A stretch of DNA of 64,000 bases from the NCBI RefSeq assembly GCF_019448255.1, contig NZ_CP080410.1, positions 1,550,001 through 1,614,000 of the forward strand, read 5' to 3'. Under the pieces are notes generated by a model. It was not told where the DNA came from and did not search any database. It saw only the letters and a list, made by a program, of their open reading frames with translations. The stretch is from Qipengyuania flava. GTDB taxonomy: Bacteria > Pseudomonadota > Alphaproteobacteria > Sphingomonadales > Sphingomonadaceae. This document shows positions 40,806-52,363 of the stretch, in pieces. Within the stretch, counting starts at the first letter, position 1; every line of letters starts with the position of its first letter. Both the position numbers and the translations under genes were made by a program.

Positions 40806-41753
40806 TTACTGGACGCGGGTTACGGCAAGCCCGCGCGCCTCGAGGAAGTCCTGCACGCTCTGCTCACCTGCCAGATGGCCAGCACCCACGGCCAGGAAAA
40901 CCGTGCCCGGATTATCGAGGCGATTGTCGATCCATTCGGCCCAGTTGGCATTGCGATCATAGAGGAGGGCGCTGGCGAGCTGTGAATCGGTCAGCCCCTT
41001 GTTCATCAGGGCCGCGAGGGCATCGGCATCGCCTTCGAGCCATTCGGCAACCATCGCGTCCATGGTTGGGCGGATATCGTCGAGATGGTCGGCGGACACC
41101 ATCAGGAAGGCGATCTGCGATTCCTGCGGCAGTCCATCGAACATGTCGATCTGCCATTCGAGGGTTTCGAGGGCGCCGCGCGCAATGCTGGGCGGGGCCA
41201 GCGCCTCCAGCTTCTTCTCCACGCCGCTCTCAGCTTCGTACCCAGCGCGCATCAGCGGAAGGATCGCCATGGTCATACCGGCGAACCATGGTTCAAACCG
41301 GTCGAAGGAGGCGGGCGGCATGCCGAGCTGGGTCAGCGCCATCTCGTAGCTCGTCCGGTCGGGCTCGCTGAGCAATCCGCGGAGGGACTGACCGGCAGGC
41401 AGGACGGCCTTGGCCATCACCATCTGCTGCAAGGCAGGGTCGCTCGACGCACTGCTCGGAATCTCGGTGACAAGTTCCTGCGAGGACGCCAGCGCATCGG
41501 CTATAGTTCCCGTGTACCAGTCGACATCCTTGGGCAGGGCATGGACAGTGCCGAAAAGGTAGACCGTCGTATCCTCGTCTGCGACCTTCCACAGGCCCGG
41601 GCCGACAAGCGTTGGGGCGGCTTCGGCCACTGCGACCGCAGGGCGAACCGGTGCCGAAACGCTCTCGGCTGCGGGACTTGACGAACACCCCTGCAAGGAC
41701 AGCGCCAGCGCTGCGCCGAGCGCGAGTGTCTGCGGATAGGTGAGGCGTGTCAT
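40806..41753 (-). CDS. TraB/GumN-family lipoprotein (copy 2)
   Basis: Paralogue of the next gene downstream, 315 residues. Signal MTRLTYPQTLALGAALALSLQGC gives lipobox LQGC (Cys23). Hallmarks are YLFGTVHALPKDVDWYTG and FLAVGAGHLAGEQSVQDFLEARGL, with MFDGLPQESQIAFLMVS in the centre. Start ATG 41753 is chosen for the signal peptide; the longer frame overlaps glyQ and is rejected. The stop is 67 bases before copy 1, so the pair is probably one transcript from the 140-base region shared with glyQ. The two copies differ enough (perhaps a third identical) to be an old duplication. Confidence 0.88.
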   Translation of the reverse strand: MTRLTYPQTLALGAALALSLQGCSSSPAAESVSAPVRPAVAVAEAAPTLVGPGLWKVADEDTTVYLFGTVHALPKDVDWYTGTIADALASSQELVTEIPSSASSDPALQQMVMAKAVLPAGQSLRGLLSEPDRTSYEMALTQLGMPPASFDRFEPWFAGMTMAILPLMRAGYEAESGVEKKLEALAPPSIARGALETLEWQIDMFDGLPQESQIAFLMVSADHLDDIRPTMDAMVAEWLEGDADALAALMNKGLTDSQLASALLYDRNANWAEWIDNRLDNPGTVFLAVGAGHLAGEQSVQDFLEARGLAVTRVQ

Positions 41754-41893
41754 GGCGATGCGACTCCGGTTTGTCTTTGGCGTCGATAGCGACCCTCGGG
41801 CCGCCATGCAAAGCCGCCGCGAACCGTCCCAATCCCGGCCTTGCTGCGCTGCGGCATTGACCGGTGAAACATCGTGCGCCATTGCCCCGCGCC

Positions 41894-42793
41894 ATGGACC
41901 GTAATCCGCGCAAATCGTTTCAAGACATGATCCTCGCGCTCCACGACTTCTGGAGCGCGCACGGATGCCTCATCCTGCAGCCTTACGACATGCGTATGGG
42001 CGCAGGCACCTTCCACACGGCGACCACGCTGCGCGCGCTGGGTCCCGAGCCGTGGAACGCCGCTTTCGTGCAGCCCTGCCGCCGCCCGACGGACGGCCGT
42101 TATGGCGAGAACCCCAATCGGCTGCAGCACTATTACCAGTACCAGGTGATCCTGAAGCCGAGCCCGCCCGATATCCAGGACCTCTACCTGAAAAGTCTCG
42201 AGGTGATCGGCATCGATCCGCTGAAGCACGACATCCGTTTCGTCGAGGATGACTGGGAAAGCCCGACGCTGGGCGCATGGGGCCTTGGCTGGGAAGTGTG
42301 GTGCGACGGGATGGAAGTGACCCAGTTCACATACTTCCAGCAGATGGGCGGCTTCGACTGCAAGCCGGTCGCGGGCGAGCTGACCTACGGGCTCGAGCGC
42401 CTCGCCATGTACATCCAGGGCGTCGACAACGTCTACGATCTCGACTTCAACGGGCAGGGCGTCACCTATGGCGACGTCTTCCTCGAGAACGAGAAGCAGA
42501 TGTCGAAGTGGAACTTCGAGGTCGCGGAAACCGATGCGCTGTTCGACCTGTTCAACAAGGCCGAGGCCGAGTGCAAGAACGCGCTCGCCAATGAAGTGCC
42601 GATCGCCGCGTATGAACAGGCGGTGGAGGCCAGCCACATCTTCAACCTGCTGCAGGCGCGCGGCGTGATCAGCGTGCAGGAACGCGCCAGCTACATGGGC
42701 CGCGTCCGCGATCTCGCGCGCGGGGCTTGCGAAGCGCATATGGAAAAGGAAGCGCCCGTGTGGGCCGAGAAATATCCGGAGTGGTCGAAATGA
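41894..42793 (+). CDS. glyQ: Glycyl-tRNA synthetase alpha subunit
   Basis: Catalytic subunit of the alpha2beta2 bacterial GlyRS, 299 residues. Typical sequence from the start: [84 protein letters not shown], the class II motifs 2 and 3 appear around [35 protein letters not shown] and [12 protein letters not shown]. Start ATG 41894 is preferred over an ATG 30 bases upstream. Its TGA overlaps the glyS ATG (ATGA). Confidence 0.97.
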   Translation: MDRNPRKSFQDMILALHDFWSAHGCLILQPYDMRMGAGTFHTATTLRALGPEPWNAAFVQPCRRPTDGRYGENPNRLQHYYQYQVILKPSPPDIQDLYLKSLEVIGIDPLKHDIRFVEDDWESPTLGAWGLGWEVWCDGMEVTQFTYFQQMGGFDCKPVAGELTYGLERLAMYIQGVDNVYDLDFNGQGVTYGDVFLENEKQMSKWNFEVAETDALFDLFNKAEAECKNALANEVPIAAYEQAVEASHIFNLLQARGVISVQERASYMGRVRDLARGACEAHMEKEAPVWAEKYPEWSK

Positions 42794-44946
42794 GCGACTT
42801 CCTCCTCGAACTGCGCAGCGAAGAAATCCCCGCCCGGATGCAGGCGGGCGCCCGCGCCGAACTCGAAAAGCTGTTCCGCCGCGAGATGGACGCGGCCGGT
42901 GTTACGACGGGCGAGATCATGGTCTGGTCGACCCCGCGCCGCCTTGCGCTGATTGCGCGCGGGCTGCCGGAAGCTACCGAGGCTGTCAGCGAAGAGGCCA
43001 AGGGTCCGCCCGAGGGCGCACCGGACCAGGCGATCGACGGGTTCTGCCGCAAGAATGGCGTGACCCGCGACCAGCTCGAAGTGCGCGACGTTAAGGGCCG
43101 TCCAACCTACTTCGCCGTGAAGAACATCCCGGGCCGGGCGACGAAGGACCTGCTTGCCGAGGCCATTCCGGCGATCATCCGCGAATTCAGCTGGCCCAAG
43201 TCGATGCGCTGGGGCGGAGCTTCGATCAGCACCGAAAGCTTGCGCTGGGTACGCCCGCTGTCGGGCATCGTCTCGCTGCTGGGCGACGAGGTCGTCGAAT
43301 GCGAAGTGCATGGCGTCACTTCGGGCGCTGTGACCCTGGGACACCGCTTCCACCACTCGGGCGACATCACCATCGGCAACGCCGACGATTACGCGATGAA
43401 GCTACGCGCCGGTCACGTCATCGTCGACCATGAGGAGCGCCAAGACTTGATCCGCTCGGGCGCTGCCAAGGTCGCGAGCGAAGCCGGTCTCAAGCTGGTC
43501 GAAGACGAAGGTCTCGTCATCGAGAACGCCGGCCTCACCGAATGGCCCGTCCCGCTGCTCGGCCGTTTCGAGGAAGATTTCCTCGAGGTCCCGCCCGAGA
43601 CAATCCAGCTCACCGCACGCGTCAACCAGAAGTACTTCGTCTGCGAAGACGACAAAGGCGAACTCGCCAACGCTTTCATCTGCACTGCCAATATCGAGGC
43701 GGAAGACGGCGGCGCGCGCGTGGTTGACGGCAACCGCAAGGTCCTTGCCGCCCGCCTGTCCGACGCGCGGTTCTTTTGGGATGTCGACCGCAAGAAGACC
43801 CTCGCCGAGCACGCCAAGGGGCTCGAACGCATCACCTTCCACGAAAAGCTGGGCACGGTCGCTGACAAGGTCGACCGTGTGGCCAAGCTGGCTGATTGGC
43901 TCGTGTTCGATGCCAAGGCTCCCAATGGGGACCACAAGCTTGCACGCCAAGCGGCCGAACTCTCCAAAGCCGATCTCGTCACCGAGATGGTCGGCGAATT
44001 CCCCGAATTGCAGGGCCTCATGGGTGGCTATTACGCGAAGGCGGAAGGCTTGCCGGTCGAAGTGTCCGAAGCGATCCGTGACCATTACAAGCCCGTGGGC
44101 GCCAGCGACGAGGTTCCGACCGCGCCAACCACGGTTGCCGTCAGTCTCGCGGACAAGCTCGACAACCTGCTGAGCTTCTTCAAGATCGACATCCTACCGA
44201 CCGGTTCGAAGGATCCCTTCGCGCTCCGCCGTGCAGCGCTTGGTTACCTGCGCCTGGTGCAGGCGAACAATCTCAAGCTGTCGCTCGACACCGTTATCCA
44301 TGCCTGGGACGGACGTCCGAACGCGGGTCTCGCTGAGAAGCTCGCCGACTTCCTTCTCGACCGTCTTGCCGTTCAGTTGCGCGATGAGGGCGTGCGCCAC
44401 GATTTCATTCAGGCTTCGCGCAGCTGGGAAGGCCGCCCCGACATGCGCGTCGATCGCGTGGAAGCGCGGGCGAGGGCACTGGCTGCCTTCCTCGGGTCCG
44501 AAGATGGCGCCAACCTTCTCGCTGGCTACAAGCGTGCAGCCAACATCCTAAAGAAGGAAGACTGGCACGGCATTGAGGGTGAGATCGCCCGCACGGGCGA
44601 GGAAGACCCGCTGGCGCTGGTCGACGATCCCGACATGAAGGCGGTGATCGATGCCAAGATGGCTGAGCGCCATGCGAAGCTCACCTACGAACCCGAGCCG
44701 GCCGAGAAGGCGCTGATGGACGCGCTGGCTCAGTCGCAGCCCGCCGCGGCCAAGGCGATTGCCGGGGAAGATTTCGGCGCAGCCATGGCGGCACTTGCTG
44801 CCCTGCGCGCACCGATCGACCGTTTCTTCGATGAAGTGACGGTAAACGCTCAAGAAGAAAACAAGCGGGCGCATCGCCTCGATCTGCTTGCAGCCTTTCG
44901 TGCTGCAGTGCACAATGTTGCAGATTTCAGCCGGATCGAGGGCTAA
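42790..44946 (+). CDS. glyS: Glycyl-tRNA synthetase beta subunit
   Basis: tRNA-binding subunit of GlyRS, 718 residues. Start [29 protein letters not shown] is the family N-terminus; further marks are [22 protein letters not shown]-like [58 protein letters not shown], and the HD-like region [40 protein letters not shown]. The C-terminal anticodon-binding part ends [17 protein letters not shown]. It overlaps glyQ by 4 bases. Confidence 0.97.
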   Translation: MSDFLLELRSEEIPARMQAGARAELEKLFRREMDAAGVTTGEIMVWSTPRRLALIARGLPEATEAVSEEAKGPPEGAPDQAIDGFCRKNGVTRDQLEVRDVKGRPTYFAVKNIPGRATKDLLAEAIPAIIREFSWPKSMRWGGASISTESLRWVRPLSGIVSLLGDEVVECEVHGVTSGAVTLGHRFHHSGDITIGNADDYAMKLRAGHVIVDHEERQDLIRSGAAKVASEAGLKLVEDEGLVIENAGLTEWPVPLLGRFEEDFLEVPPETIQLTARVNQKYFVCEDDKGELANAFICTANIEAEDGGARVVDGNRKVLAARLSDARFFWDVDRKKTLAEHAKGLERITFHEKLGTVADKVDRVAKLADWLVFDAKAPNGDHKLARQAAELSKADLVTEMVGEFPELQGLMGGYYAKAEGLPVEVSEAIRDHYKPVGASDEVPTAPTTVAVSLADKLDNLLSFFKIDILPTGSKDPFALRRAALGYLRLVQANNLKLSLDTVIHAWDGRPNAGLAEKLADFLLDRLAVQLRDEGVRHDFIQASRSWEGRPDMRVDRVEARARALAAFLGSEDGANLLAGYKRAANILKKEDWHGIEGEIARTGEEDPLALVDDPDMKAVIDAKMAERHAKLTYEPEPAEKALMDALAQSQPAAAKAIAGEDFGAAMAALAALRAPIDRFFDEVTVNAQEENKRAHRLDLLAAFRAAVHNVADFSRIEG

Positions 44947-45002
44947 CCCATTTCGCGCAGGCACCCCGGACGCCCGCGCCCAAGAGCTTAGGAATTTCCT
45001 GC

Positions 45003-47665
<2,663 letters not shown>

Positions 47666-47669
<4 letters not shown>

Positions 47670-48424
47670 TCTTTCCAACCGGTAAGGGTCAGGATCTCGA
47701 AGGTTTCGAGAACCCGGCCCTTATCGTTTGCCCCCTCGAGGAAGGCGGCTTCGGCGCGTGCTTTGGCGGCCTTGCCGAGGGCAGGGGGCGTGGTCGCAAG
47801 AGCGCTCGTTAGGCCCTGGTCACGCAGGTCGGCCACCAGACGGTCGAGCGATCCGTAGGATACCGACAGGCTGCGCCCGTCGACTACCTGGCGTTTGAAC
47901 AGCGCGCGTTGCAACAGCGCAGAAGCCGCTTGGTTGTCGACCAGCGGATGCATACGCGGCGCGGGGCGATCGGGCTCTGCAGCTAGCATGGCCTTGCGCA
48001 AGTTGGGCAGGCTTCCGGCCCCGAGAAAGCTGGCGATCATCATGCCATCCTCGGCTAGCGCGTTGCGCATATGCAGCAGCGCACCGGGCAGGTCGTTGAC
48101 CCGATCGACTGAGGAGAGGCTCGCCACGAGGTCGAACGGGCCTTCGCCAATCGGCTGCTCTTCATCGAGCGAGGCGACATCGTGTTCGACCACTTCCGAT
48201 CCGGCCCCGCGTAGCGACAAGGCGAGGGTGCCGGTCCAGTCCCCGATGACCAGCACGCGGGCCGGGGCCAGACGAATGAATTCCAGCCGGTCGAGCACGT
48301 CTTCGACCATGTCGTCGAGGATATAGCGCGCCGCGTCGCGCTGCGACTGACGCACGCGGGCGCGGCGCAGGCCGGCAATGCGGCGCGAGCGAGAAAAGAT
48401 GCGGGGCGGGGCGGTGGTGGCCAT
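47666..48424 (-). CDS. SAM-dependent methyltransferase (BioC/NDUFAF5-like)
   Basis: A 252-residue class I methyltransferase. A short basic start (MATTAPPRIFSRSRRIAGLRRARVRQSQRDAARYILDDMVEDVLDRLEFIRLAPARVLVIGDWTGTLALSLRG in outline) leads into the SAM motif I region VLVIGDWTGTLALSL, where the usual G-x-G is replaced by G-D-W-T-G, then FDLVASLSSVDRVNDLPGALLHMRNALAEDGMMIASFLGAGSLPNLRKAM. The RSRRIAGLRRAR start and LVASLSSVDRVNDLPGAL pattern match the alphaproteobacterial relatives of NDUFAF5, an arginine hydroxylase of complex I in mitochondria. ATG 48424 overlaps the divergent comF gene. Confidence 0.85.
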
Positions 48425-49235
48425 CAGCCCGACCCCTGCCGCGCTTGCAACCGGTGCGCAAGACGCGCAGCATGGGAAGGTGTCGACAAGCCGCCTGATC
48501 AGTCGCAGCATCGCGCCCGTGCTCGATTTCATCTACCCGCCGCGCTGCCCGGCCTGCGGGGAAGGGGTGGGCGAACATGGTGGACTATGTACCGCCTGCT
48601 GGGATGATCTGGTCATTCCTTCAGAACCTTGTTGCAGCGCCTGCCAGCGACCTTTCGGTGCGCGCGGACCTGGCGCAGGCGCAGTGTGTGGACCCTGCCT
48701 TGCGTCTCCTCCGAAACACGATGGGATCGCGGCGGGTACGCTCTATACCGACACTGCCCGCAAGCTGGTCCTGGCCTTCAAGCATGGACGCCGGATCGCG
48801 CTAGCCCCCATGCTGGCGCGCCTGATCGCCGCGCGACTACCGGAAAGCCAAGGCGATCCATACGTCCTCGTGCCCGTCCCTTTGCACCGCAATCGTCTCT
48901 GGCAGCGGGGCTATAATCAGGCGGGGCTATTGGCGCAGGAACTGGCCCGGCTCGGGCACGGATCGGTGTGCGTCGATGGCCTCGTGCGGACAAGGGCCAC
49001 GCCGTCGCTCGGCGGGTTGGGCAGGAAGGCCCGAACCCGGGCGTTGTCAGGGGCAATCGCCGTAAAGGCCAGCAGGCTGCCGTGCATCCAGGGCAGGTCC
49101 GTCGTGCTGGTCGATGACGTGCTCACGAGCGGCGCAACCAGCACAGCCTGCGTCGCCGCCCTGAAGCGCAGCGGCGCGGCCTCTGTGCGGATTGCGTGCT
49201 TCTCACGGGTGCTCGACGAGGCGCTCGACACCTAG
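48378..49235 (+). CDS. comF: ComF-family phosphoribosyltransferase-like protein
   Basis: ComF/GntX relative involved in DNA uptake in competent species. Zinc-finger-like Cys clusters come first (FIYPPRCPACGEGVGEHGGLCTACWDDL, then CCSACQRPFG and CGPCLASPP), followed by the PRTase domain with YDVLVPVPLH-like DPYVLVPVPLHRNRLWQRGYNQAGLLAQELARL and the PRPP loop VVLVDDVLTSGATSTACVAALKRSGA. The exact start is unclear: ATG at 48378 or 48399, GTG at 48414, 48417 or 48480. The ATG at 48378 would overlap the divergent methyltransferase by 47 bases. The cysteine domain starts near residue 55 of the longest form, so a later start is possible. Confidence 0.88.
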   Translation: MRREREKMRGGAVVAISPTPAALATGAQDAQHGKVSTSRLISRSIAPVLDFIYPPRCPACGEGVGEHGGLCTACWDDLVIPSEPCCSACQRPFGARGPGAGAVCGPCLASPPKHDGIAAGTLYTDTARKLVLAFKHGRRIALAPMLARLIAARLPESQGDPYVLVPVPLHRNRLWQRGYNQAGLLAQELARLGHGSVCVDGLVRTRATPSLGGLGRKARTRALSGAIAVKASRLPCIQGRSVVLVDDVLTSGATSTACVAALKRSGAASVRIACFSRVLDEALDT

Positions 49236-49247
49236 CGTCAAACGAAA

Positions 49248-49273
49248 CGCCCGGGACCTTGCGATCCCGGGCG
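49248..49273 (-). terminator. Intrinsic terminator reading on the minus strand
   Basis: Stem CGCCCGGGA/TCCCGGGCG (9 bp, loop of 8). On the minus strand it is followed by TTTCGTTT; on the plus strand no U tract follows, so it does not serve comF. It implies a minus-strand transcript arising within 49280-49590. Confidence 0.6.
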
Positions 49274-49292
49274 CCACGTGACGAATTATACC

Positions 49293-49342
49293 GGACCTGC
49301 CTTGCGGCCTGAGTGTAGCCCCCCAGCATACACTCTCGGTCC
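49293..49342 (-). ncRNA. Candidate structured RNA element (three-way junction)
   Basis: On the minus strand GGACC (49342-49338) pairs with GGTCC (49297-49293) and encloses two hairpins: GAGTGTA/TACACTC with loop TGCTGGGGGGC, and GCC-GCAA-GGC with a GNRA tetraloop. Together with the terminator 20 bases further on, this looks like the 3' part of a small RNA. No known RNA family was recognised. Confidence 0.35.
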
Positions 49343-49589
49343 ATCCCTCATCGTTTTCGGATGCGCCGCGCAAACCCTCGATCGCGGCTGCGGATCCGTT
49401 GACCCCCTGAACCTGGCGCTCTGCTGGCACCGATGCTCCGGTGGGCAGGCCTTGTGAACCTGCGAGGCCATTTGTTCCCGAAACCATCGAGTCATCAAAC
49501 CTACATCTGCATTAATGTCCGATTTTGGCTCGACTTTGTGGTTATCGTGCAACAAGCATGTCGCATCGATACAATTGGAAGGCTTATCC

Positions 49590-49961
49590 GTGACGACGAA
49601 AACCGAACGCGAGGCAGGAACGCGCTTCATGCCAAAGTTCGATGACAAGGGCTTGTTGAGCGCTGTGGTGGTGAATCACGCGACGCGCGCAGTCCTGATG
49701 GTGGCCTTCATGGACGCCGAAGCACTTGAGGCCACCCGCGCAACCGGAGTGGCACATTTCCATTCGCGATCGCGGGGCAAGCTGTGGAAGAAGGGCGAGA
49801 CCTCGGGGCACATTCTGAAGGTAGAAGAGATGCTGGTGGACTGCGACCAGGACGCGCTGGTCCTTTCTTGTACGCCTGCAGGGCCCACCTGTCACACGGG
49901 TGCGGAAAGCTGTTTCTATCGTGTCCTGGAGGACGATGCTCTCCAACCCGTCAAGACTTGA
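49590..49961 (+). CDS. hisI: Phosphoribosyl-AMP cyclohydrolase
   Basis: Third step of histidine synthesis; HisE is not fused here. The 123-residue product has the family core: MVAFMDAEALEATRATGVAHFHSRSRGKLWKKGETSGHILKVEEMLVDCDQDALVLSCTPAGPTCHTGAESCFY, with the zinc Cys residues in DCDQDALVL and PTCHTG. Start is GTG at 49590 with GGAAGG seven bases upstream; no ATG fits as well, since the one upstream (49515) has no ribosome site and adds unrelated residues. The stop overlaps the operator of the MerR gene. Confidence 0.93.
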   Translation: MTTKTEREAGTRFMPKFDDKGLLSAVVVNHATRAVLMVAFMDAEALEATRATGVAHFHSRSRGKLWKKGETSGHILKVEEMLVDCDQDALVLSCTPAGPTCHTGAESCFYRVLEDDALQPVKT

Positions 49962-49976
49962 CGCTTACGTAAACGT
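49961..49976 (+). promoter_or_regulatory. LiuR-like operator of the MerR gene
   Basis: ACGCTTACGTAAACGT, a nearly perfect 16-bp palindrome (TTACGTAA core), lies between TTGACG (-35, 49958-49963) and TTATGG (-10, 49981-49986). It resembles the ACGTAAACG-type boxes of LiuR, a MerR regulator of branched-chain acyl-CoA catabolism. The predicted mRNA would be almost leaderless. Confidence 0.5.
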
Positions 49977-49993
49977 TGGGTTATGGGAAGGGC

Positions 49994-50452
49994 ATGACAC
50001 AGCCGCTTCCCAACGATCTTTCCGCTCAACAAGGCGATCGCCGCCATGCAGGCGCCCATATCGAGCGGCCTGACGAGCTCGGCCGCGAGCAGTATTCGAT
50101 TTCCGACCTGACCAGCGAATTCGGCTGCACGGCCCGCGCCCTCCGCTTCTACGAGGACGAAGGCCTGATCGCGCCCTCGCGCATTGGCCTGACCCGCATC
50201 TATTCCAAGCGCGACCGCGCTCGTCTGGCGTGGATCATGCGCGCCAAGAACGTCGGCTTCTCGCTCACCGAAATCCGCGAAATGATCGACCTCTACGATC
50301 TTGGAGATGGACGCGTCGAACAGCGCCGCGTCACGGTCGAGAAGTGCGAAGCGCATGTCGCCAAGCTGAAAGAACAGCGGGACGACATCGACAGCTCGAT
50401 CAAGGAGCTGAGCGAATTCATCGAGCAGATCAAAACGCTCGATCTCGACTGA
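49994..50452 (+). CDS. MerR-family regulator, LiuR-like
   Basis: A 152-residue MerR protein. After a polar start, YSISDLTSEFGCTARALRFYEDEGLIAPSRIGLTRIYSKRDRARLAWIMRAKNVGFSLTEIREMIDLYD is the winged HTH and wing, and HVAKLKEQRDDIDSSIKELSEFIEQIKTLD is the dimerisation coiled coil. There are no Cys ligands for a metal at the C-terminus, consistent with the LiuR/acyl-CoA type rather than CueR. ATG at 49994 is preceded by GGGAAGG. Position 51 bases before an acyl-CoA dehydrogenase supports control of fatty acid or branched acyl-CoA oxidation. Confidence 0.9.
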   Translation: MTQPLPNDLSAQQGDRRHAGAHIERPDELGREQYSISDLTSEFGCTARALRFYEDEGLIAPSRIGLTRIYSKRDRARLAWIMRAKNVGFSLTEIREMIDLYDLGDGRVEQRRVTVEKCEAHVAKLKEQRDDIDSSIKELSEFIEQIKTLDLD

Positions 50453-50503
50453 TTAGCCTCCCCGGCGAGACCCGTCTCAATACTAATACCCAAGGACACG
50501 CAG

Positions 50504-52309
50504 ATGCCCATCTACTCCGCACCTACCCGTGATACGCGCTTTATCATCAACGAGATGCTCGACCTTTCGAATTACGGCAATCTGCCGGGTTTCGAGATGG
50601 CGTCTCCCGACGTCACCGACGCGGTGGTGAACGAAGGCGGCAAGTTCTGCGCCGAGGTGCTCGCGCCGCTCAACCTGTCGGGCGACCAGGAAGGCTGCAC
50701 CCGTCACGAAGACGGTTCGGTGACCACGCCGAAGGGTTTCAAGGAAGCGTTTGACCAGTTCCGCGAAGCGGGCTGGGGCACGCTGGCGCATCCGGAGGAA
50801 TTCGGCGGGCAGGGCATGCCGCATGTGCTGGGCTTCGTGATGGAAGAATACATCTCCAGCGCGAACCAGGCGTTCGGCATGTATCCGGGCCTCACCAACG
50901 GCGCGATCTCCGCGCTGATCGCCAAGGGCAGCCACGAACAGAAGGAGATGTATCTCCCGAAGATGGTGAGCGGCGAATGGACCGGCACCATGAACCTGAC
51001 CGAACCGCATTGCGGCACCGACCTCGGCATGATCCGCACCAAGGCCGAACCGCAGGCGGACGGCAGCTATTCGATCACCGGCACCAAGATCTTCATCTCG
51101 GCTGGCGAGCACGACATGAGCGAGAACATCATTCACCTCGTTCTCGCCAAGACGCCTGGTGCGCCCGATAGCACCAAGGGCATTTCGCTCTTCGTGGTGC
51201 CGAAGTTCCTCGTCAACGATGATGGCACTCCGGGTGAGCGCAACGGCGTGATGTGCGGCTCGATCGAGCACAAGATGGGCATCCACGCGAACTCGACCTG
51301 CGTTCTCAACTATGACGGCGCGACGGGCTGGATGGTTGGCGAAGAGAACAAGGGTCTCGCCGCCATGTTCATCATGATGAACGCCGCGCGTCTCGGCGTC
51401 GGCATCCAGGGCCTGAGCCAAGCCGAAGTCGCTTACCAGAACGCCGTTGCCTATGCGCTCGACCGTCGCCAGGGCCGCGCGCTGACTGGTCCGGCAGAGC
51501 CCGAAGCGCAGGCCGACCCGATCTTCGTCCACCCCGACGTGCGCCGCATGCTAATGGACGCCAAGGCCTTCACCGAAGGCATGCGCGCCCTGTGCCTGTG
51601 GGGCGCCCTCCAGGTCGACCTCACGCACAAGGCCCAGACCGAAGAAGAACGCGCCGAAGCGGATGCGATGATTGGCCTGCTGACCCCGGTCATCAAGGGC
51701 TATGGCACCGACAAGGGCTATGAAGTTGCCACCAACATGCAGCAGGTCTTCGGCGGCCACGGCTACATCGAGGAATGGGGCATGAGCCAGTTCGTGCGCG
51801 ATGCGCGTATCGCCCAGATCTACGAAGGCACCAATGGCGTGCAGGCGATGGACCTGTGCGGCCGCAAGCTCGCCAGCAAGGGCGGCGCGGCGATCCAGGC
51901 CTTCTTCAAGGCAGTCGGCGAAGACATCGCGGCGGCCAAGGGCGACGAGCAGCTGGGCGGGATGGCCGAACAGCTCGAAAAGGCTCTCGGCCAGCAGCAG
52001 GCCGCGACCATGTGGTTCATGAACAACGCGATGCAGAACCCCAACCACCTCGGCGCGGGCGCGCATCACTACATGCACATCATGGGCATCGTGACGCTGG
52101 GCTGGATGTGGCTGCGCATGGCCAAGGTCGCTCAGGCGGCTCTGGCTGACGGCACCGACGACACCGCGTTCTACGAAGGCAAGCTTGCCACCGCGCGCTA
52201 CTACATGGACCGCTTCCTGCCCGACGCCGGCGCGCTGCGCCGCAAGCTCGAAGCCGGCAGCGAGAGCCTGATGGCGCTTGGCGAAGACGCCTTCGCAACC
52301 GCCGCGTAA
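50504..52309 (+). CDS. Acyl-CoA dehydrogenase, large form with C-terminal extension
   Basis: FAD enzyme of beta-oxidation, 601 residues, longer than the classic 380-residue form. N-terminal cap MPIYSAPTRDTRFIINEMLDL is that of the AidB/DmdC-related class. The core has MNLTEPHCGTDLGMIRTKAEPQADGSYSITGTKIFISAGEHD (FAD/substrate loop) and GHGYIEEWGMSQFVRDARIAQIYEGTNGVQAMDL with the typical C-terminal signature; a C-terminal domain of about 130 residues follows. It follows the MerR gene in one likely transcript and ends at a strong terminator. Confidence 0.95.
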   Translation: MPIYSAPTRDTRFIINEMLDLSNYGNLPGFEMASPDVTDAVVNEGGKFCAEVLAPLNLSGDQEGCTRHEDGSVTTPKGFKEAFDQFREAGWGTLAHPEEFGGQGMPHVLGFVMEEYISSANQAFGMYPGLTNGAISALIAKGSHEQKEMYLPKMVSGEWTGTMNLTEPHCGTDLGMIRTKAEPQADGSYSITGTKIFISAGEHDMSENIIHLVLAKTPGAPDSTKGISLFVVPKFLVNDDGTPGERNGVMCGSIEHKMGIHANSTCVLNYDGATGWMVGEENKGLAAMFIMMNAARLGVGIQGLSQAEVAYQNAVAYALDRRQGRALTGPAEPEAQADPIFVHPDVRRMLMDAKAFTEGMRALCLWGALQVDLTHKAQTEEERAEADAMIGLLTPVIKGYGTDKGYEVATNMQQVFGGHGYIEEWGMSQFVRDARIAQIYEGTNGVQAMDLCGRKLASKGGAAIQAFFKAVGEDIAAAKGDEQLGGMAEQLEKALGQQQAATMWFMNNAMQNPNHLGAGAHHYMHIMGIVTLGWMWLRMAKVAQAALADGTDDTAFYEGKLATARYYMDRFLPDAGALRRKLEAGSESLMALGEDAFATAA

Positions 52310-52330
52310 GCGTTTGATCTCGAACAAGGG

Positions 52331-52359
52331 AAAGGCCCGGGCTTCAGCTCGGGCCTTTT
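52331..52359. terminator. Bidirectional intrinsic terminator
   Basis: Stem AAAGGCCCGGGC/GCTCGGGCCTTT (one G-U pair) with TTCA loop, followed by T and preceded by A on the plus strand. It separates the convergent acyl-CoA dehydrogenase and dienelactone hydrolase genes and can serve both. Confidence 0.85.
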
Positions 52360-52363
52360 CGTT

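Larger units (their letters stand above)
49236..49589. other. 354-base stretch without a recognised gene
   Basis: Between comF and hisI. It holds a strong minus-strand terminator at 49248-49273, a three-way-junction-like set of hairpins at 49293-49342, and smaller inverted repeats further upstream. Short open frames exist on both strands but show no family features or start signals. The 5' mRNA leader and promoter of hisI should lie in the last 100 bases; no riboswitch was recognised. Confidence 0.6.

Noticed and set aside
49203..49487. A 94-codon minus-strand frame between hisI and comF
   Set aside because: It runs through the structured region and terminator and into comF antisense, has no ribosome site, and a Gly/Ser/Ala-rich sequence without family features.
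49236..49589. Known RNA genes (tmRNA, SRP RNA, RNase P RNA, 6S RNA)
   Set aside because: No tag-peptide frame, no GGAAGGAAGC-like SRP loop and no RNase P core sequences were found.
49515..49589. Upstream ATG start for hisI at 49515
   Set aside because: No ribosome site before it and the extra 25 residues do not belong to the HisI family; GTG at 49590 has GGAAGG at good spacing.
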